64,000 nt of DNA from the NCBI RefSeq assembly GCF_903893715.1, contig NZ_CAITNG010000004.1:1-64000 (forward strand). The letters run 5' to 3'. Both the position numbers and the translations under genes were made by a program. Source of the DNA: an uncultured Mucilaginibacter sp. Lineage in GTDB: Bacteria > Bacteroidota > Bacteroidia > Sphingobacteriales > Sphingobacteriaceae. Shown here piece after piece: positions 28,638-36,512 of this stretch; within the stretch, counting starts at the first letter, position 1; each line of letters starts with the position of its first letter. The notes under the pieces were generated by a model. It was not told where the DNA came from, made no database searches, and worked only from the letters and a program-made list of their open reading frames with translations.

Positions 28638-29213
28638 CTAAAAGAACAATGAATTCAAATTTACCCGGAGCCTGCGGATGGCTTTGGTAAGGTGGCTTTC
28701 GACGGTTTTTTCGGAAATGCCGAGTTCGTCGGCTATTTGTTTGTTTGATTTGTTTTCCTGGCGGCTCATTTCGAATACCGAGCGGCATTTGGCGGGCAGA
28801 TAATTGAGTTCTTTTTGCAGGTTGAAATAGAAATCGCGAACGTTGACGGTTTCTTCGGTCGAATTATCTTCTTCGGTTTTAAACAACTGTAAAAACTGGG
28901 TGTAGGCGTTGCGGCGGGTTTCTTTAGCGATGCAATTGAGCACCAGGTTACGTACCGCGGTATAAATATATCCCTCGAAAGAGGTTTTAATGACCAGGTT
29001 TTTGCGCCCCGCCCACAAATTGGCCAAAAAATCCTGGATGATTTCTTCGGTTATTTCGCGTGAGCGGATACGTTTATAGGCAAAAGCGTAGAGTTTTTTC
29101 CAATAACGATTGTATAGTTCTTCAAATGCCTCCATACTGTCGTCCTTCACCATGGCCAACAGTTCGATGTCGGATAGGTTAAACAGGTTTGAACGACTAT
29201 TCTTTGAAGCCAT
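28638..29213 (-). CDS. ECF RNA polymerase sigma-70 factor
   Basis: A 191-residue ECF sigma factor of the Bacteroidota SusC/FecR-linked class. Region 2 is at about 25-95 (FEELYNRYWKKLYAFAYKRI, EITEEIIQDFLANLWAGRK) and region 4 at about 130-188 (LPAKCRSVFEMSRQ, NKQIADELGISEKTVESHL). FecR at 26333 should hold it inactive until the STN-domain SusC senses substrate. It would then transcribe the SusCD and probably the enzyme operon. A plausible housekeeping promoter lies at 29360-29388, giving a leader of about 140 bases. Confidence 0.95.
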   Translation of the reverse strand: MASKNSRSNLFNLSDIELLAMVKDDSMEAFEELYNRYWKKLYAFAYKRIRSREITEEIIQDFLANLWAGRKNLVIKTSFEGYIYTAVRNLVLNCIAKETRRNAYTQFLQLFKTEEDNSTEETVNVRDFYFNLQKELNYLPAKCRSVFEMSRQENKSNKQIADELGISEKTVESHLTKAIRRLRVNLNSLFF

Positions 29214-29359
29214 ATCGGTCAGGGTCTAAGTTAAAATTATAAAAATCCTATGATTAGCTACAGCGTATGTGCACGTTATAGTATCGGGATATCAGATCCC
29301 GCATCATATTATTGCTATAAAATTAACCTTAGGGGTTAGGGATTACAATTGGTATGTAA

Positions 29360-29388
29360 CAAATATAATACTTTTGATAGTTTACAAC
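29360..29388 (-). promoter_or_regulatory. Probable sigma-ABfr type promoter of the ECF sigma gene
   Basis: On the minus strand, TATATTTG (29360-29367) matches the Bacteroidota -7 consensus TAnnTTTG. TTG at 29385-29387 is 17 bases upstream, near the expected -33 spacing. It directs transcription toward the sigma gene and lies just outside the terminator of the enzyme operon. Confidence 0.5.
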
Positions 29389-29416
29389 TGTCCTGAACAA
29401 TCCTGTTTTTATCCAC

Positions 29417-29442
29417 AAAAAAAGCCACCAAAGTGGCTTTTT
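29417..29442 (-). terminator. Hairpin terminator of the pectin enzyme operon
   Basis: GCCAC at 29424-29428 pairs with GTGGC at 29433-29437 around a four-base loop, flanked by seven A on the left and five T on the right. It can work both ways but is stronger on the minus strand, where it ends the operon that finishes with the PL22 gene at 29551. Confidence 0.75.
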
Positions 29443-29550
29443 GAGATTGAATATCCGGAATGTAGCTCATGCGGGCACTTAGCTGCAGTAAATAAACTAT
29501 CCAAACCCATTGAATCAGGTTTTTTAGATAGCTGATTTATACCAGCTGTT

Positions 29551-30795
29551 TTATTGGGTCTTGGCTATTTCAACAGCATAAATCTGCTCTACTCCTTCAA
29601 AATTGGCGCGGAAGATGATCCACTTTTCGTCGGGCGAGAAATGCACGTTTGGCTCCAAATGGTATTGATGGTGTTTCATGTTGACCAGTTTTTCTGACTT
29701 GAACCTGTCCCCTACGGGTTTGAACAGGTATATCCATTCGCCATCGGGTGCTTTAGCTACCTGGCCGGGGTCGCCGCCATCGCCGCAAAAGGTTTGCTCG
29801 TCTTTTGATACGTTAAAGTGGATAGACCATTCGTTGCGGTCCATTTCGTACTTACGGTCCTCTTTGCCGGTCTTCATATCAAAAGCTGCCAAAAAGAAAG
29901 TTTTGCTTTTGGGTTGCTGCAAGTCGAACCACTCGCGGGTGCCGCTCACACCAAAAAACTCGTGTCCGGCAATTTCGTTGGGCATGGTGCGCACGTGCAT
30001 CAGGGTATTTTTACCGGTTTGGATGTTGATGTTCCAGATACGGTCGTTCTTTTCCCAGGGGCCTTCGTGGCAATAGGACAGGATTTCCGGGTCGGTTGGT
30101 GAAAAGAGCAGGTGGTTGGTCCATTCGTTTTCGCGGTGTATTTCTTTTATCTCTTTGGTTTTGATGTTGACGGCGTACAGGATATGTTCGATATGCGCGT
30201 CGTATATCCTGTTAAAGAACTGGCTCTTGGCCGGGTATTTGGCCAATATCTCGCGTTCCTGGTCGCCGGTGGCTTTTACACAGGCTAAGTAGGTGCCGTC
30301 GGCATTGATGGTGCCCGCGCGGCCCTTAAAGCTCGGGTCGAACACAAAAATAACCTTGTTCACTTTGGTATCCACATTCACCGCAAAAACGGTATCGCCG
30401 CTTTGATAGTAGGCCGAGCGTGTTTTTGGGCAAACCATTTCGCCGGCCATTTTGCCGTGATGGTTGGTCAATTGCTCCACCTTTTTTGTTTTAAGGTTGA
30501 TGGTGAACAGCTGGTTACCGATTGCCGTGTTGCTATAAAACACCATCAGGTCGCCTTCGTTTTTACGTTGGGGCACAAAGCAATTATTGTTAAAATAAAA
30601 GCTTGAGGCGCTGTCGCGGCCATTGACCAGGCGAATGACCTTGTGGCCGGTATCTTTGTCGATCCACTCGGCGGGCATAGGTTTTACCGACCCTGTTTCC
30701 ATAACGGGTAATTGCTGCGCCTTGGCGGCGAAGGTTAAAAAGGCGATGCAAAGGGTGCAAATGCCGGTGAAGTTTACTTTAGCTGATCTTCTCAT
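29551..30795 (-). CDS. Oligogalacturonate lyase, polysaccharide lyase family 22
   Basis: A 414-residue protein with a signal peptide ending FAAKAQ, then a seven-bladed beta-propeller typical of PL22. Diagnostic stretches include ILSYCHEGPWEKNDRIWNI (about 235-255), EIAGHEFFGVSGTREWFD (about 272-290), FCGDGGDPGQ and the C-terminal cluster HHQYHLEPNVHFSPDEKWI, whose His and Gln residues fit the metal site known in the family. It splits di- and short oligogalacturonides by beta-elimination to 5-keto-4-deoxyuronate. The signal peptide suggests periplasmic action. It is the last gene of the six-gene operon, four bases after the deacetylase stop at 30800. Confidence 0.9.
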   Translation of the reverse strand: MRRSAKVNFTGICTLCIAFLTFAAKAQQLPVMETGSVKPMPAEWIDKDTGHKVIRLVNGRDSASSFYFNNNCFVPQRKNEGDLMVFYSNTAIGNQLFTINLKTKKVEQLTNHHGKMAGEMVCPKTRSAYYQSGDTVFAVNVDTKVNKVIFVFDPSFKGRAGTINADGTYLACVKATGDQEREILAKYPAKSQFFNRIYDAHIEHILYAVNIKTKEIKEIHRENEWTNHLLFSPTDPEILSYCHEGPWEKNDRIWNINIQTGKNTLMHVRTMPNEIAGHEFFGVSGTREWFDLQQPKSKTFFLAAFDMKTGKEDRKYEMDRNEWSIHFNVSKDEQTFCGDGGDPGQVAKAPDGEWIYLFKPVGDRFKSEKLVNMKHHQYHLEPNVHFSPDEKWIIFRANFEGVEQIYAVEIAKTQ

Positions 30796-30799
30796 GGAT

Positions 30800-31603
30800 C
30801 TATTTTTTAAATAGGGGTTTAATGGTTAGTGCTTTATCAATGTCAATATATGTGTTCAAATCGCGCATGGCGATTACTTCATAATGGTTGTCTTTGAGGT
30901 ATTTGAGGTATTCTTCGAACAATGCGGGCGAAGTGTTTACCCATGGATGCGCTGTGTCGGGCACACCATGGATAGTGAGCACCAATATTTTGCCCGCCTT
31001 TGCCTGTTTTAGGGCTCCATATATCAGCACTTTATTGGTATCGAGCATGGTATAGCCGGGCATCACCAATGGGTTATCCTTTTCGGGATCGTACACACGG
31101 TCGAAACCGGCACGCGCGTATTGGTAGCCCGCGGCTTTAAGTACGGGCAATGCCTTCGGACTTGTATCATATCCCGGATAGGCAAAACTGATTGGTTTTG
31201 GGATATGGTATTCGGCACATTTATCTTCGATGTATTTTAGCTCGGCCATCAGGTGCACGCTATCCAATTTGTTTACATGGGTATGGTTTTGGGTATGGTT
31301 ACCAATTTCGAAACCCATTTTATTGAGTTGGGCAATCTGTTCCCATGTCATGTATTTGGTTTTATCGGTAAAGGGCGGAGTAACAAATTCGCAAATAAAA
31401 AAAGTAGCACCAAAACCGTATTTTTTCAATAATGGCGCCACTATAGTGGCATGGCTTACCACCGCGTCATCAAAAGTCAATACCACCAATTTATCGGGGA
31501 TGGGTTTTTTGAGGACTTGTCCGTTAGTTATGAGTGGCAGTAGCAGGGCCAGTAGCAGGGCCAGTTTGAGTGGCAGTGGCAGTTTTATTTTTAATATTTT
31601 CAT
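30800..31603 (-). CDS. Polysaccharide deacetylase (NodB/CE4 domain)
   Basis: A 267-residue protein. The Leu-rich signal peptide (1-29, ending ITNGQ) is encoded by a hexanucleotide-type repeat. The NodB domain has motif 1 LTFDDA (catalytic base Asp and metal Asp, about 42-47), motif 2 EIGNHTQNHTHVN (metal His pair H-x3-H, about 96-108), then SFAYPGYDTSP (motif 3 with Tyr replacing the usual Arg-Pro) and LTIHGVPD near the end. It removes acetyl or N-acetyl groups from a polymer; in this setting acetylated pectin is a candidate, but cell-wall targets cannot be excluded. It lies between the CE12 gene (59-base gap) and the PL22 gene (4-base gap). Confidence 0.87.
   Translation of the reverse strand: MKILKIKLPLPLKLALLLALLLPLITNGQVLKKPIPDKLVVLTFDDAVVSHATIVAPLLKKYGFGATFFICEFVTPPFTDKTKYMTWEQIAQLNKMGFEIGNHTQNHTHVNKLDSVHLMAELKYIEDKCAEYHIPKPISFAYPGYDTSPKALPVLKAAGYQYARAGFDRVYDPEKDNPLVMPGYTMLDTNKVLIYGALKQAKAGKILVLTIHGVPDTAHPWVNTSPALFEEYLKYLKDNHYEVIAMRDLNTYIDIDKALTIKPLFKK
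31533..31584 (-). repeat. Hexanucleotide-type repeat encoding a signal peptide core
   Basis: The minus strand repeats CTGSCN-type six-base units (CTGCCA, CTGGCC, CTGCTA). In frame they encode Leu-Pro/Leu-Ala/Leu-Leu runs in the signal peptide of the deacetylase. A related patch lies in the gap at 31634-31661 and a longer one in the GH51 gene at 36325-36445. Confidence 0.6.
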
Positions 31604-31662
31604 TTTAAGTTTTTCCTTTTTTCCTATAACAACTTAAAGCTACTGCTACTCAAAACTGCCAC

Positions 31663-33024
31663 TTAATTGCCGGCCGGTTTAGCAAAGGCTGCGCCTTTCA
31701 ATACCGGGCTTGGCGGGGAAACAGGCAGGCTGAATGTTTCGGGCGCATCGGGGTGCGAAGGGTCGAAATGCGGCGTATCAACCAGAAATTTCTCCAAACC
31801 TAAATGGTTTGATTTTATCCCTTCAATCACCATTTTGGCTATCTCATAAGCTCCGTACGAGTTAAAGTGCGTATTGTCGGCCAGTGGCTTGTCGCCTTGC
31901 CCCGGCCAGGTATTGCCGGGGTAGTGTACAAATGCTTTGGTGGAATTGTCTTTTCCCAAGGCATTGTAAAAATCGGCGGTCATGGCGTTTACGTCTATCA
32001 TAGCTACACCTTCGTCCTGCGCAACTTTGCGGGCCGCGGCCGGGAAATCGCCCAGGGTATTCACCACTTTACCGCTATCGTTAAATGCACGGCGGCTGGT
32101 GGAGGTAACCACAACAGGTATCATGCCCTTTGCCTTAGCCTGTTCAATAAAGTATTTAAAGCTTTCGGTGTATGATTTCCAGGCACCATCATTGGGGCCT
32201 TTCTCTTTCTGGTCGTTATGGCCAAACTCGATAAACAGGTAATCGCCGGCTTTGGCGGTGCTGAGTACTTTATCCAAACGGTGTGAACCTTTAAAGCTGG
32301 CTAAAGTTAAACCTGATTCGGCCTGGTCAGAAATAGCCACGCCCGGTTTAAAAAAGCGGGGTATCATTTGTCCCCACGAGCACCAAGGCTCATCGTCCTG
32401 GTCAACCACGGTTGAGTTTCCCGCAAGGTAAACGGTGATCTGGTCCTCAACTTTATCAATTTGTACGCTCGAAACAGCAGGGCGTTTGCCGTTAAACTCC
32501 AGCGTCAACTTATCGTCCCAATCCAGTTTATTGACTTCGCGGGTGTTGGTATGTACTTCGCCGCCGGTGCTGATGGGCCTTTTGCGGATATTGACGATAA
32601 ATGTTTTGGTTACAAACTCGCCGGGTTTGGTTACCACTTTCTCCAGCATCAGCCTGCGCGATTCGGCGCGAACGGTGGTTATCGAACTGTCCTTGGCATC
32701 GCCCAACGTAACGGTAACTTTATAATTGCCTTCGGGTACGTTTACCGAGAAGAAAAAGGGTTTGTCGCCGGTGATAAGGCTGGCTTTTAGCGGGTCTTTA
32801 CCCCCACGGTCGACAGCATTGGCGGTTGAGCCGAAATCGAGACCATAGCCCAACTGGCTGGTAAAGGCTGTTGCAGGTGTTATGGCTGTATAGCCATCTT
32901 TTACTTTGCCCGAGCCAAATTCAAACTTAAAGCCGGTGGTTTGTGCAGATACCGTGCCGGCACTTAATACCAGTAAAGCGGCAGCCGATAGTTTTATTAT
33001 CCTATTCATATACAATTGTTTCAT
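31663..33024 (-). CDS. Rhamnogalacturonan acetylesterase-like SGNH hydrolase (CE12)
   Basis: A 453-residue protein with a signal peptide ending TVSAQ, an N-terminal beta-sandwich (about 30-200, FEFGSGKVKDGYTAITP, typical of the galactose-binding-like domain of bacterial CE12 esterases), then an SGNH esterase domain. Block I, IYLAGNSTV-like (VYLAGNSTVVDQD), carries the nucleophile Ser; block III is IEFGHNDQK; block V, DNTHFNSYGA, carries the Asp and His. It removes acetyl groups from rhamnogalacturonan I so that lyases and hydrolases can reach the backbone. It starts four bases after the GH28 stop (33029) in the operon. The first residues (MKQLYMNRI) offer a second start at the second Met. Confidence 0.88.
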   Translation of the reverse strand: MKQLYMNRIIKLSAAALLVLSAGTVSAQTTGFKFEFGSGKVKDGYTAITPATAFTSQLGYGLDFGSTANAVDRGGKDPLKASLITGDKPFFFSVNVPEGNYKVTVTLGDAKDSSITTVRAESRRLMLEKVVTKPGEFVTKTFIVNIRKRPISTGGEVHTNTREVNKLDWDDKLTLEFNGKRPAVSSVQIDKVEDQITVYLAGNSTVVDQDDEPWCSWGQMIPRFFKPGVAISDQAESGLTLASFKGSHRLDKVLSTAKAGDYLFIEFGHNDQKEKGPNDGAWKSYTESFKYFIEQAKAKGMIPVVVTSTSRRAFNDSGKVVNTLGDFPAAARKVAQDEGVAMIDVNAMTADFYNALGKDNSTKAFVHYPGNTWPGQGDKPLADNTHFNSYGAYEIAKMVIEGIKSNHLGLEKFLVDTPHFDPSHPDAPETFSLPVSPPSPVLKGAAFAKPAGN

Positions 33025-33028
33025 CTTA

Positions 33029-34390
33029 TTATTGTTCCTTTTTTGCCGGTGGCGCTACAGCCGTTACCTTTTCGCCTTCTTTTACGGTTATGTTCAGACC
33101 ACTGTAATCGACATTATTGACATAGGTGGTGCGCAGGCCGGTTTGAGCTTCGATATTACAATCGACAAATTTTACATTGCTGATGGGGCTGCCGTCCAAA
33201 CCTATCAAAATACCACCCGATTTTGCGGTGCCGCTTACGTTGATGAGTTGTACATCCCTCACAATGGGCAGCGGGTTTGATGGTGGCGACAACACGCCGT
33301 GTGAGCTGGTCCAGTTCATGTTGAACTCGAAGGCACGGTTCACACCGTTCAGCTTAAAATTACGGAAGACGATGTGCTGCACGATGCCTCCCCTGCTTTG
33401 TTGCGATTTAAAACGCACCGGCGCCCAGTTACCGGCTTCGGCAACGCAATCGCGTACCTCCACGTTCCGGATTCCGCCGGATGTTTCGCTGCCCATGGCT
33501 ACACCGCCGTGGCCATAGCCGAAGCGGGTGTTTTCGATGATGATATTCTGGCAAACGCGGTTGGGCACGGTATTAGTTTCGCGACCGGCTTTGATGGAGA
33601 TGCAATCGTCGTTCACATCAATATCGCAATGGTTAATGTCTATACCATCGCAGGCATCAATATCGATACCATCGCTGCTTGGGATATTGTGTTCGGCGGT
33701 GATGGTTACGCCATCCACCTTAACGCCTTTGCAGTATAGCAGGTGCATACACCAAACGGCCTCGTTATGCAGCTTTAGGTTGCTTACCGACACATTATGG
33801 CAACCTTCCAGGCACATTAAACGTGGCTTACCGGGGCGGGGCGTAGTTTTCAAATCGCGGTAAACAGCAATCAGGTCTTCGCCCGAGCCATCAATGGTGC
33901 CGGGACCGGTGATGTTGAAATCAGTTAAATATTGGGCATTAACAAAAGCCGCCGTGTACATTTTTTCGACGCCTTCAAAACTGGTGTGTATCTGCGGGTA
34001 ATCGTCGGGGTTAAGGGAGCCTTTTAATATGCCTTTGTCGTTGATGGTTAAATCGACACCCTTTTTAAGGAAGATGGAGCCGCTAATGAAGGTACCTTCG
34101 GGTATTTCAACAACCCCACCCCCATCGGCGGAAGCCTGGTCGATGGTTTTTTGGATGGCAATGGTGTTCAATGTTTTGCCATCGCCAATGGCGCCGTTAT
34201 CGGTGATGAGGTAGTGACGCCTGATATTATTTGACACTTTATTTTTAGAAAAAGCAATAGGGGCAAATAATAGCATAACGGCCAGTAAAAAATAACCCAA
34301 CAGCTTTTCGCCCTGAATTACATTATCGATTTGCATGTGCAGAGGTTGCTTCGCTATCGCTCGCAATGACGCATTGATTTTATTTTTCAT
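33029..34390 (-). CDS. Glycoside hydrolase family 28 polygalacturonase
   Basis: A 453-residue protein with a right-handed beta-helix fold. GH28 catalytic blocks are present: SSDGIDIDACDGI, VNDDCISIKAG (the paired Asp), RFGYGHGGVAMGSE (catalytic His region) and VRFKSQQSRGG (the R-x-K substrate site). It hydrolyses galacturonan, or possibly unsaturated or rhamnose-linked galacturonides. The ATG at 34390 lies one base after the GH51 stop, which supports translational coupling, yet the first 18 residues are encoded by a dispersed repeat (34341-34371). The true start may be the Met at residue 19, before the signal peptide-like stretch LLGYFLLAVMLLFAPIAFS. Confidence 0.92.
   Translation of the reverse strand: MKNKINASLRAIAKQPLHMQIDNVIQGEKLLGYFLLAVMLLFAPIAFSKNKVSNNIRRHYLITDNGAIGDGKTLNTIAIQKTIDQASADGGGVVEIPEGTFISGSIFLKKGVDLTINDKGILKGSLNPDDYPQIHTSFEGVEKMYTAAFVNAQYLTDFNITGPGTIDGSGEDLIAVYRDLKTTPRPGKPRLMCLEGCHNVSVSNLKLHNEAVWCMHLLYCKGVKVDGVTITAEHNIPSSDGIDIDACDGIDINHCDIDVNDDCISIKAGRETNTVPNRVCQNIIIENTRFGYGHGGVAMGSETSGGIRNVEVRDCVAEAGNWAPVRFKSQQSRGGIVQHIVFRNFKLNGVNRAFEFNMNWTSSHGVLSPPSNPLPIVRDVQLINVSGTAKSGGILIGLDGSPISNVKFVDCNIEAQTGLRTTYVNNVDYSGLNITVKEGEKVTAVAPPAKKEQ
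34341..34371 (-). repeat. Dispersed REP-like repeat inside the GH28 5' end
   Basis: This sequence, reading on the minus strand roughly as CATTGCGAGCGATAGCGAAG, resembles an intergenic repeat seen in many Bacteroidota genomes. Decayed relatives lie at 59007-59040 and 59141-59166. Here it is translated as SLRAIAKQ, which suggests insertion at the gene's 5' end. Confidence 0.55.
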
Positions 34391-34391
34391 G

Positions 34392-36506
34392 TTAATGATA
34401 TAATACCGTAATTACATTTACCGAACGCGGTTTCAAATTAGCTGATAACTTCCCGGCATTAAATGTTACAGGTTTATCGGTCGGAAATATCTTTTTGGGT
34501 TCGTTCAGTGTGTTAAAGTCAAGGTCATTGGCTGATGTGAGCTCGGTCCATGTTCCGTTATCCGTTCCGGCAATTCCGCTTACGTTGAAGTTAAGCGAGG
34601 CCTCTTTAGTTGAAGTATTTATCAGTTTAATTATCAGCTGATGTTTGTTTTTATCGATAGCTGCGCTGCTGTACAAACTGTCCTGGCCCTCGATGGCTTT
34701 ACCATTTATTAAAGCGGGAACCACATCGGTGCCTTTGTTGTTGGCGTAAAGTTTTTGGACGTAGTAGTTGGGGGTACCTACCGAGCGCAGGTTATCGAAC
34801 CAAATGAGGTCGGGGCGCCATTGCCAGGCATCAACGTGGGCCAGGAGCGGCGCGTAGCTGGCCATTTGTACCACATCGGCGTTACGCTCAAGGCCGGTCA
34901 TAAAGGCGGCTTCGGCGAGGGCGCTTATCCAGGTGTTCATCACCTCGCTTTCTTTGGCATTTTTTGGCTCTTTGATGTGGGCGGCATATTCGCCGGCGAA
35001 TATTTTTGAGCTGTTGCGGTCGTAATTATCATAGCGGCCGGCATTTTGCAGGAACCAGTCGGGCGATTGGTAATAATGTTCGTCCAAAAAGTTAGCCTTT
35101 TGGGCGCGCAGCTCGGTTTGCAGGTAATCGAATTTATCCCCGGAAGGTGATGGCCCGGAGCTGGTTACCAGTTTGATGGTTGGATATTTGGTATTGATGG
35201 CTTTCGCGAAAAGCTTATAGCGGTCGAGGTATTGAACGTCCCATTGCTCGTTACCTACACCCATCATTTTGAGGTTGAATGGTTTTGGATGCCCCATTTT
35301 TGCACGGAGCGCCCCCCATTTGGTGGTTACGGCGCCATTGGCAAACTCGATCAGGTCGAGCGCGTCCTGGATAAAGGGGTCAAGCTGGTCGAGCGGGGCA
35401 ACTTCGCCGGTATTGTACTGGCAGGCCATACCACAATTGAGGATAGGTAGCGGCTCGGCGCCGATGTCTTCGGCTAACTGGAAGTACTCGTAAAAACCCA
35501 GACCGTAGGATTGAAAGTAATCGGGTGCCGAGCGGAAGGGGAACTCGGTGTTCCAGCGGTTGATGATGAGTTCGCGGTCCTCGACATTACCCACGGTTTT
35601 TTTCCATTGGTAGCGGTTGGCCAGATCGCGGCCCTCCACAATACAACCACCGGGGAAACGGATGAAGCCCGGGTGCAGGTCGGCGAGTTTTTCGGCCAAG
35701 TCGACACGCAGGCCGTTAGGACGGTTTTTAAAAGTTTCCTGCGGGAAGAGCGATACCATGTCGATATCCAAAACACCTTGGTTAGAGAAGGCTACACTCA
35801 ATTGTCCCTTTGCTTCGGTAGCTGTTGCCGTTACCGGGACGGTATACTTTGCCCATTGCGTAGTAAAACCCTGGAGGTCGGCTTCGCCGAGGCTGGTTTT
35901 GCCATCGGCGGAAAGCAGTTTAATGTGTATTTTGGTATTGCCTGCAACTTTGCGTGCCAGCACCGAAAAGTTATAAGTTTTGCCTTGTTGGACGCCCATG
36001 CCACGGAAACCTTCGTTGATGATGGCATAGTAGCCGCTGTTGCTTTTAACAGTTACCCTATCGAAACGGGGGTTATTGATATTCTCGATACCGCGGTTGA
36101 TGATGAGCGAATTGCCGTTGCCGCCCTCCATCTGTACTTCTTTCCACCCCATTAAAGGTTTGGCAAACTCGAAGGAACGATTTTTTACCAGTTCGGCATA
36201 GAGGCCGCCATCGGCAGCGAAGTTGATGTCCTCAAAAAAAATACCCCACATGGTGGGCTGTATTTTTACGGTGGGTTTATCGACTTGTATATTAATGGTT
36301 TTAACGTCCTGGGCTTTTAGTGATAGTTGCAGTAGCAGGGGCAGTAGCAGTATTGTTAGCGGCAGTCGCTTTATCTTTAGTGGCAGTGGCAGTTGCAGTA
36401 GCAGTCTCTTCATCTTTAGTAGCAGTGGCAGTTGCAGTAGCAGTCGTTTCATAATTGGTTTATAATTATGCTTCAATATTACTCCATTTTGTTCGTGTGT
36501 GTTCAT
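34392..36506 (-). CDS. Alpha-L-arabinofuranosidase, glycoside hydrolase family 51
   Basis: A 704-residue protein as read from 36506. The mature part begins near QDVKTINIQVDKP after a repetitive Leu-rich signal region. GH51 features are a carbohydrate-binding insert, the barrel with acid/base Glu in MMGVGNEQWD, the nucleophile Glu in IFAGEYAAH, and a C-terminal beta domain. It releases arabinofuranose from arabinan or arabinogalactan side chains. The start is uncertain: in-frame Met codons at residues 19 (36452) and 32 both begin copies of the repeated MKRLLLQLPL segment. I prefer 36452 on signal-peptide grounds, though the ATG at 36506 is six bases after the upstream stop, which favours coupling. 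It is the second gene of the enzyme operon. Confidence 0.92.
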   Translation of the reverse strand: MNTHEQNGVILKHNYKPIMKRLLLQLPLLLKMKRLLLQLPLPLKIKRLPLTILLLPLLLQLSLKAQDVKTINIQVDKPTVKIQPTMWGIFFEDINFAADGGLYAELVKNRSFEFAKPLMGWKEVQMEGGNGNSLIINRGIENINNPRFDRVTVKSNSGYYAIINEGFRGMGVQQGKTYNFSVLARKVAGNTKIHIKLLSADGKTSLGEADLQGFTTQWAKYTVPVTATATEAKGQLSVAFSNQGVLDIDMVSLFPQETFKNRPNGLRVDLAEKLADLHPGFIRFPGGCIVEGRDLANRYQWKKTVGNVEDRELIINRWNTEFPFRSAPDYFQSYGLGFYEYFQLAEDIGAEPLPILNCGMACQYNTGEVAPLDQLDPFIQDALDLIEFANGAVTTKWGALRAKMGHPKPFNLKMMGVGNEQWDVQYLDRYKLFAKAINTKYPTIKLVTSSGPSPSGDKFDYLQTELRAQKANFLDEHYYQSPDWFLQNAGRYDNYDRNSSKIFAGEYAAHIKEPKNAKESEVMNTWISALAEAAFMTGLERNADVVQMASYAPLLAHVDAWQWRPDLIWFDNLRSVGTPNYYVQKLYANNKGTDVVPALINGKAIEGQDSLYSSAAIDKNKHQLIIKLINTSTKEASLNFNVSGIAGTDNGTWTELTSANDLDFNTLNEPKKIFPTDKPVTFNAGKLSANLKPRSVNVITVLYH
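36325..36445 (-). repeat. Hexanucleotide/39-bp repeat in the GH51 signal peptide
   Basis: The minus strand shows repeated six-base units CTGCNA, arranged in two nearly identical blocks of about 39 bases that each encode KMKRLLLQLPL-like residues, followed by decayed units. As units are multiples of three, copy changes would lengthen or shorten the hydrophobic core without breaking the frame. Confidence 0.7.
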
Positions 36507-36512
36507 TGTTAT

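Noticed and set aside
35511..36155. Long plus-strand ORF inside the GH51 gene
   Set aside because: Antisense to well-supported GH51 coding sequence; open only by codon bias.
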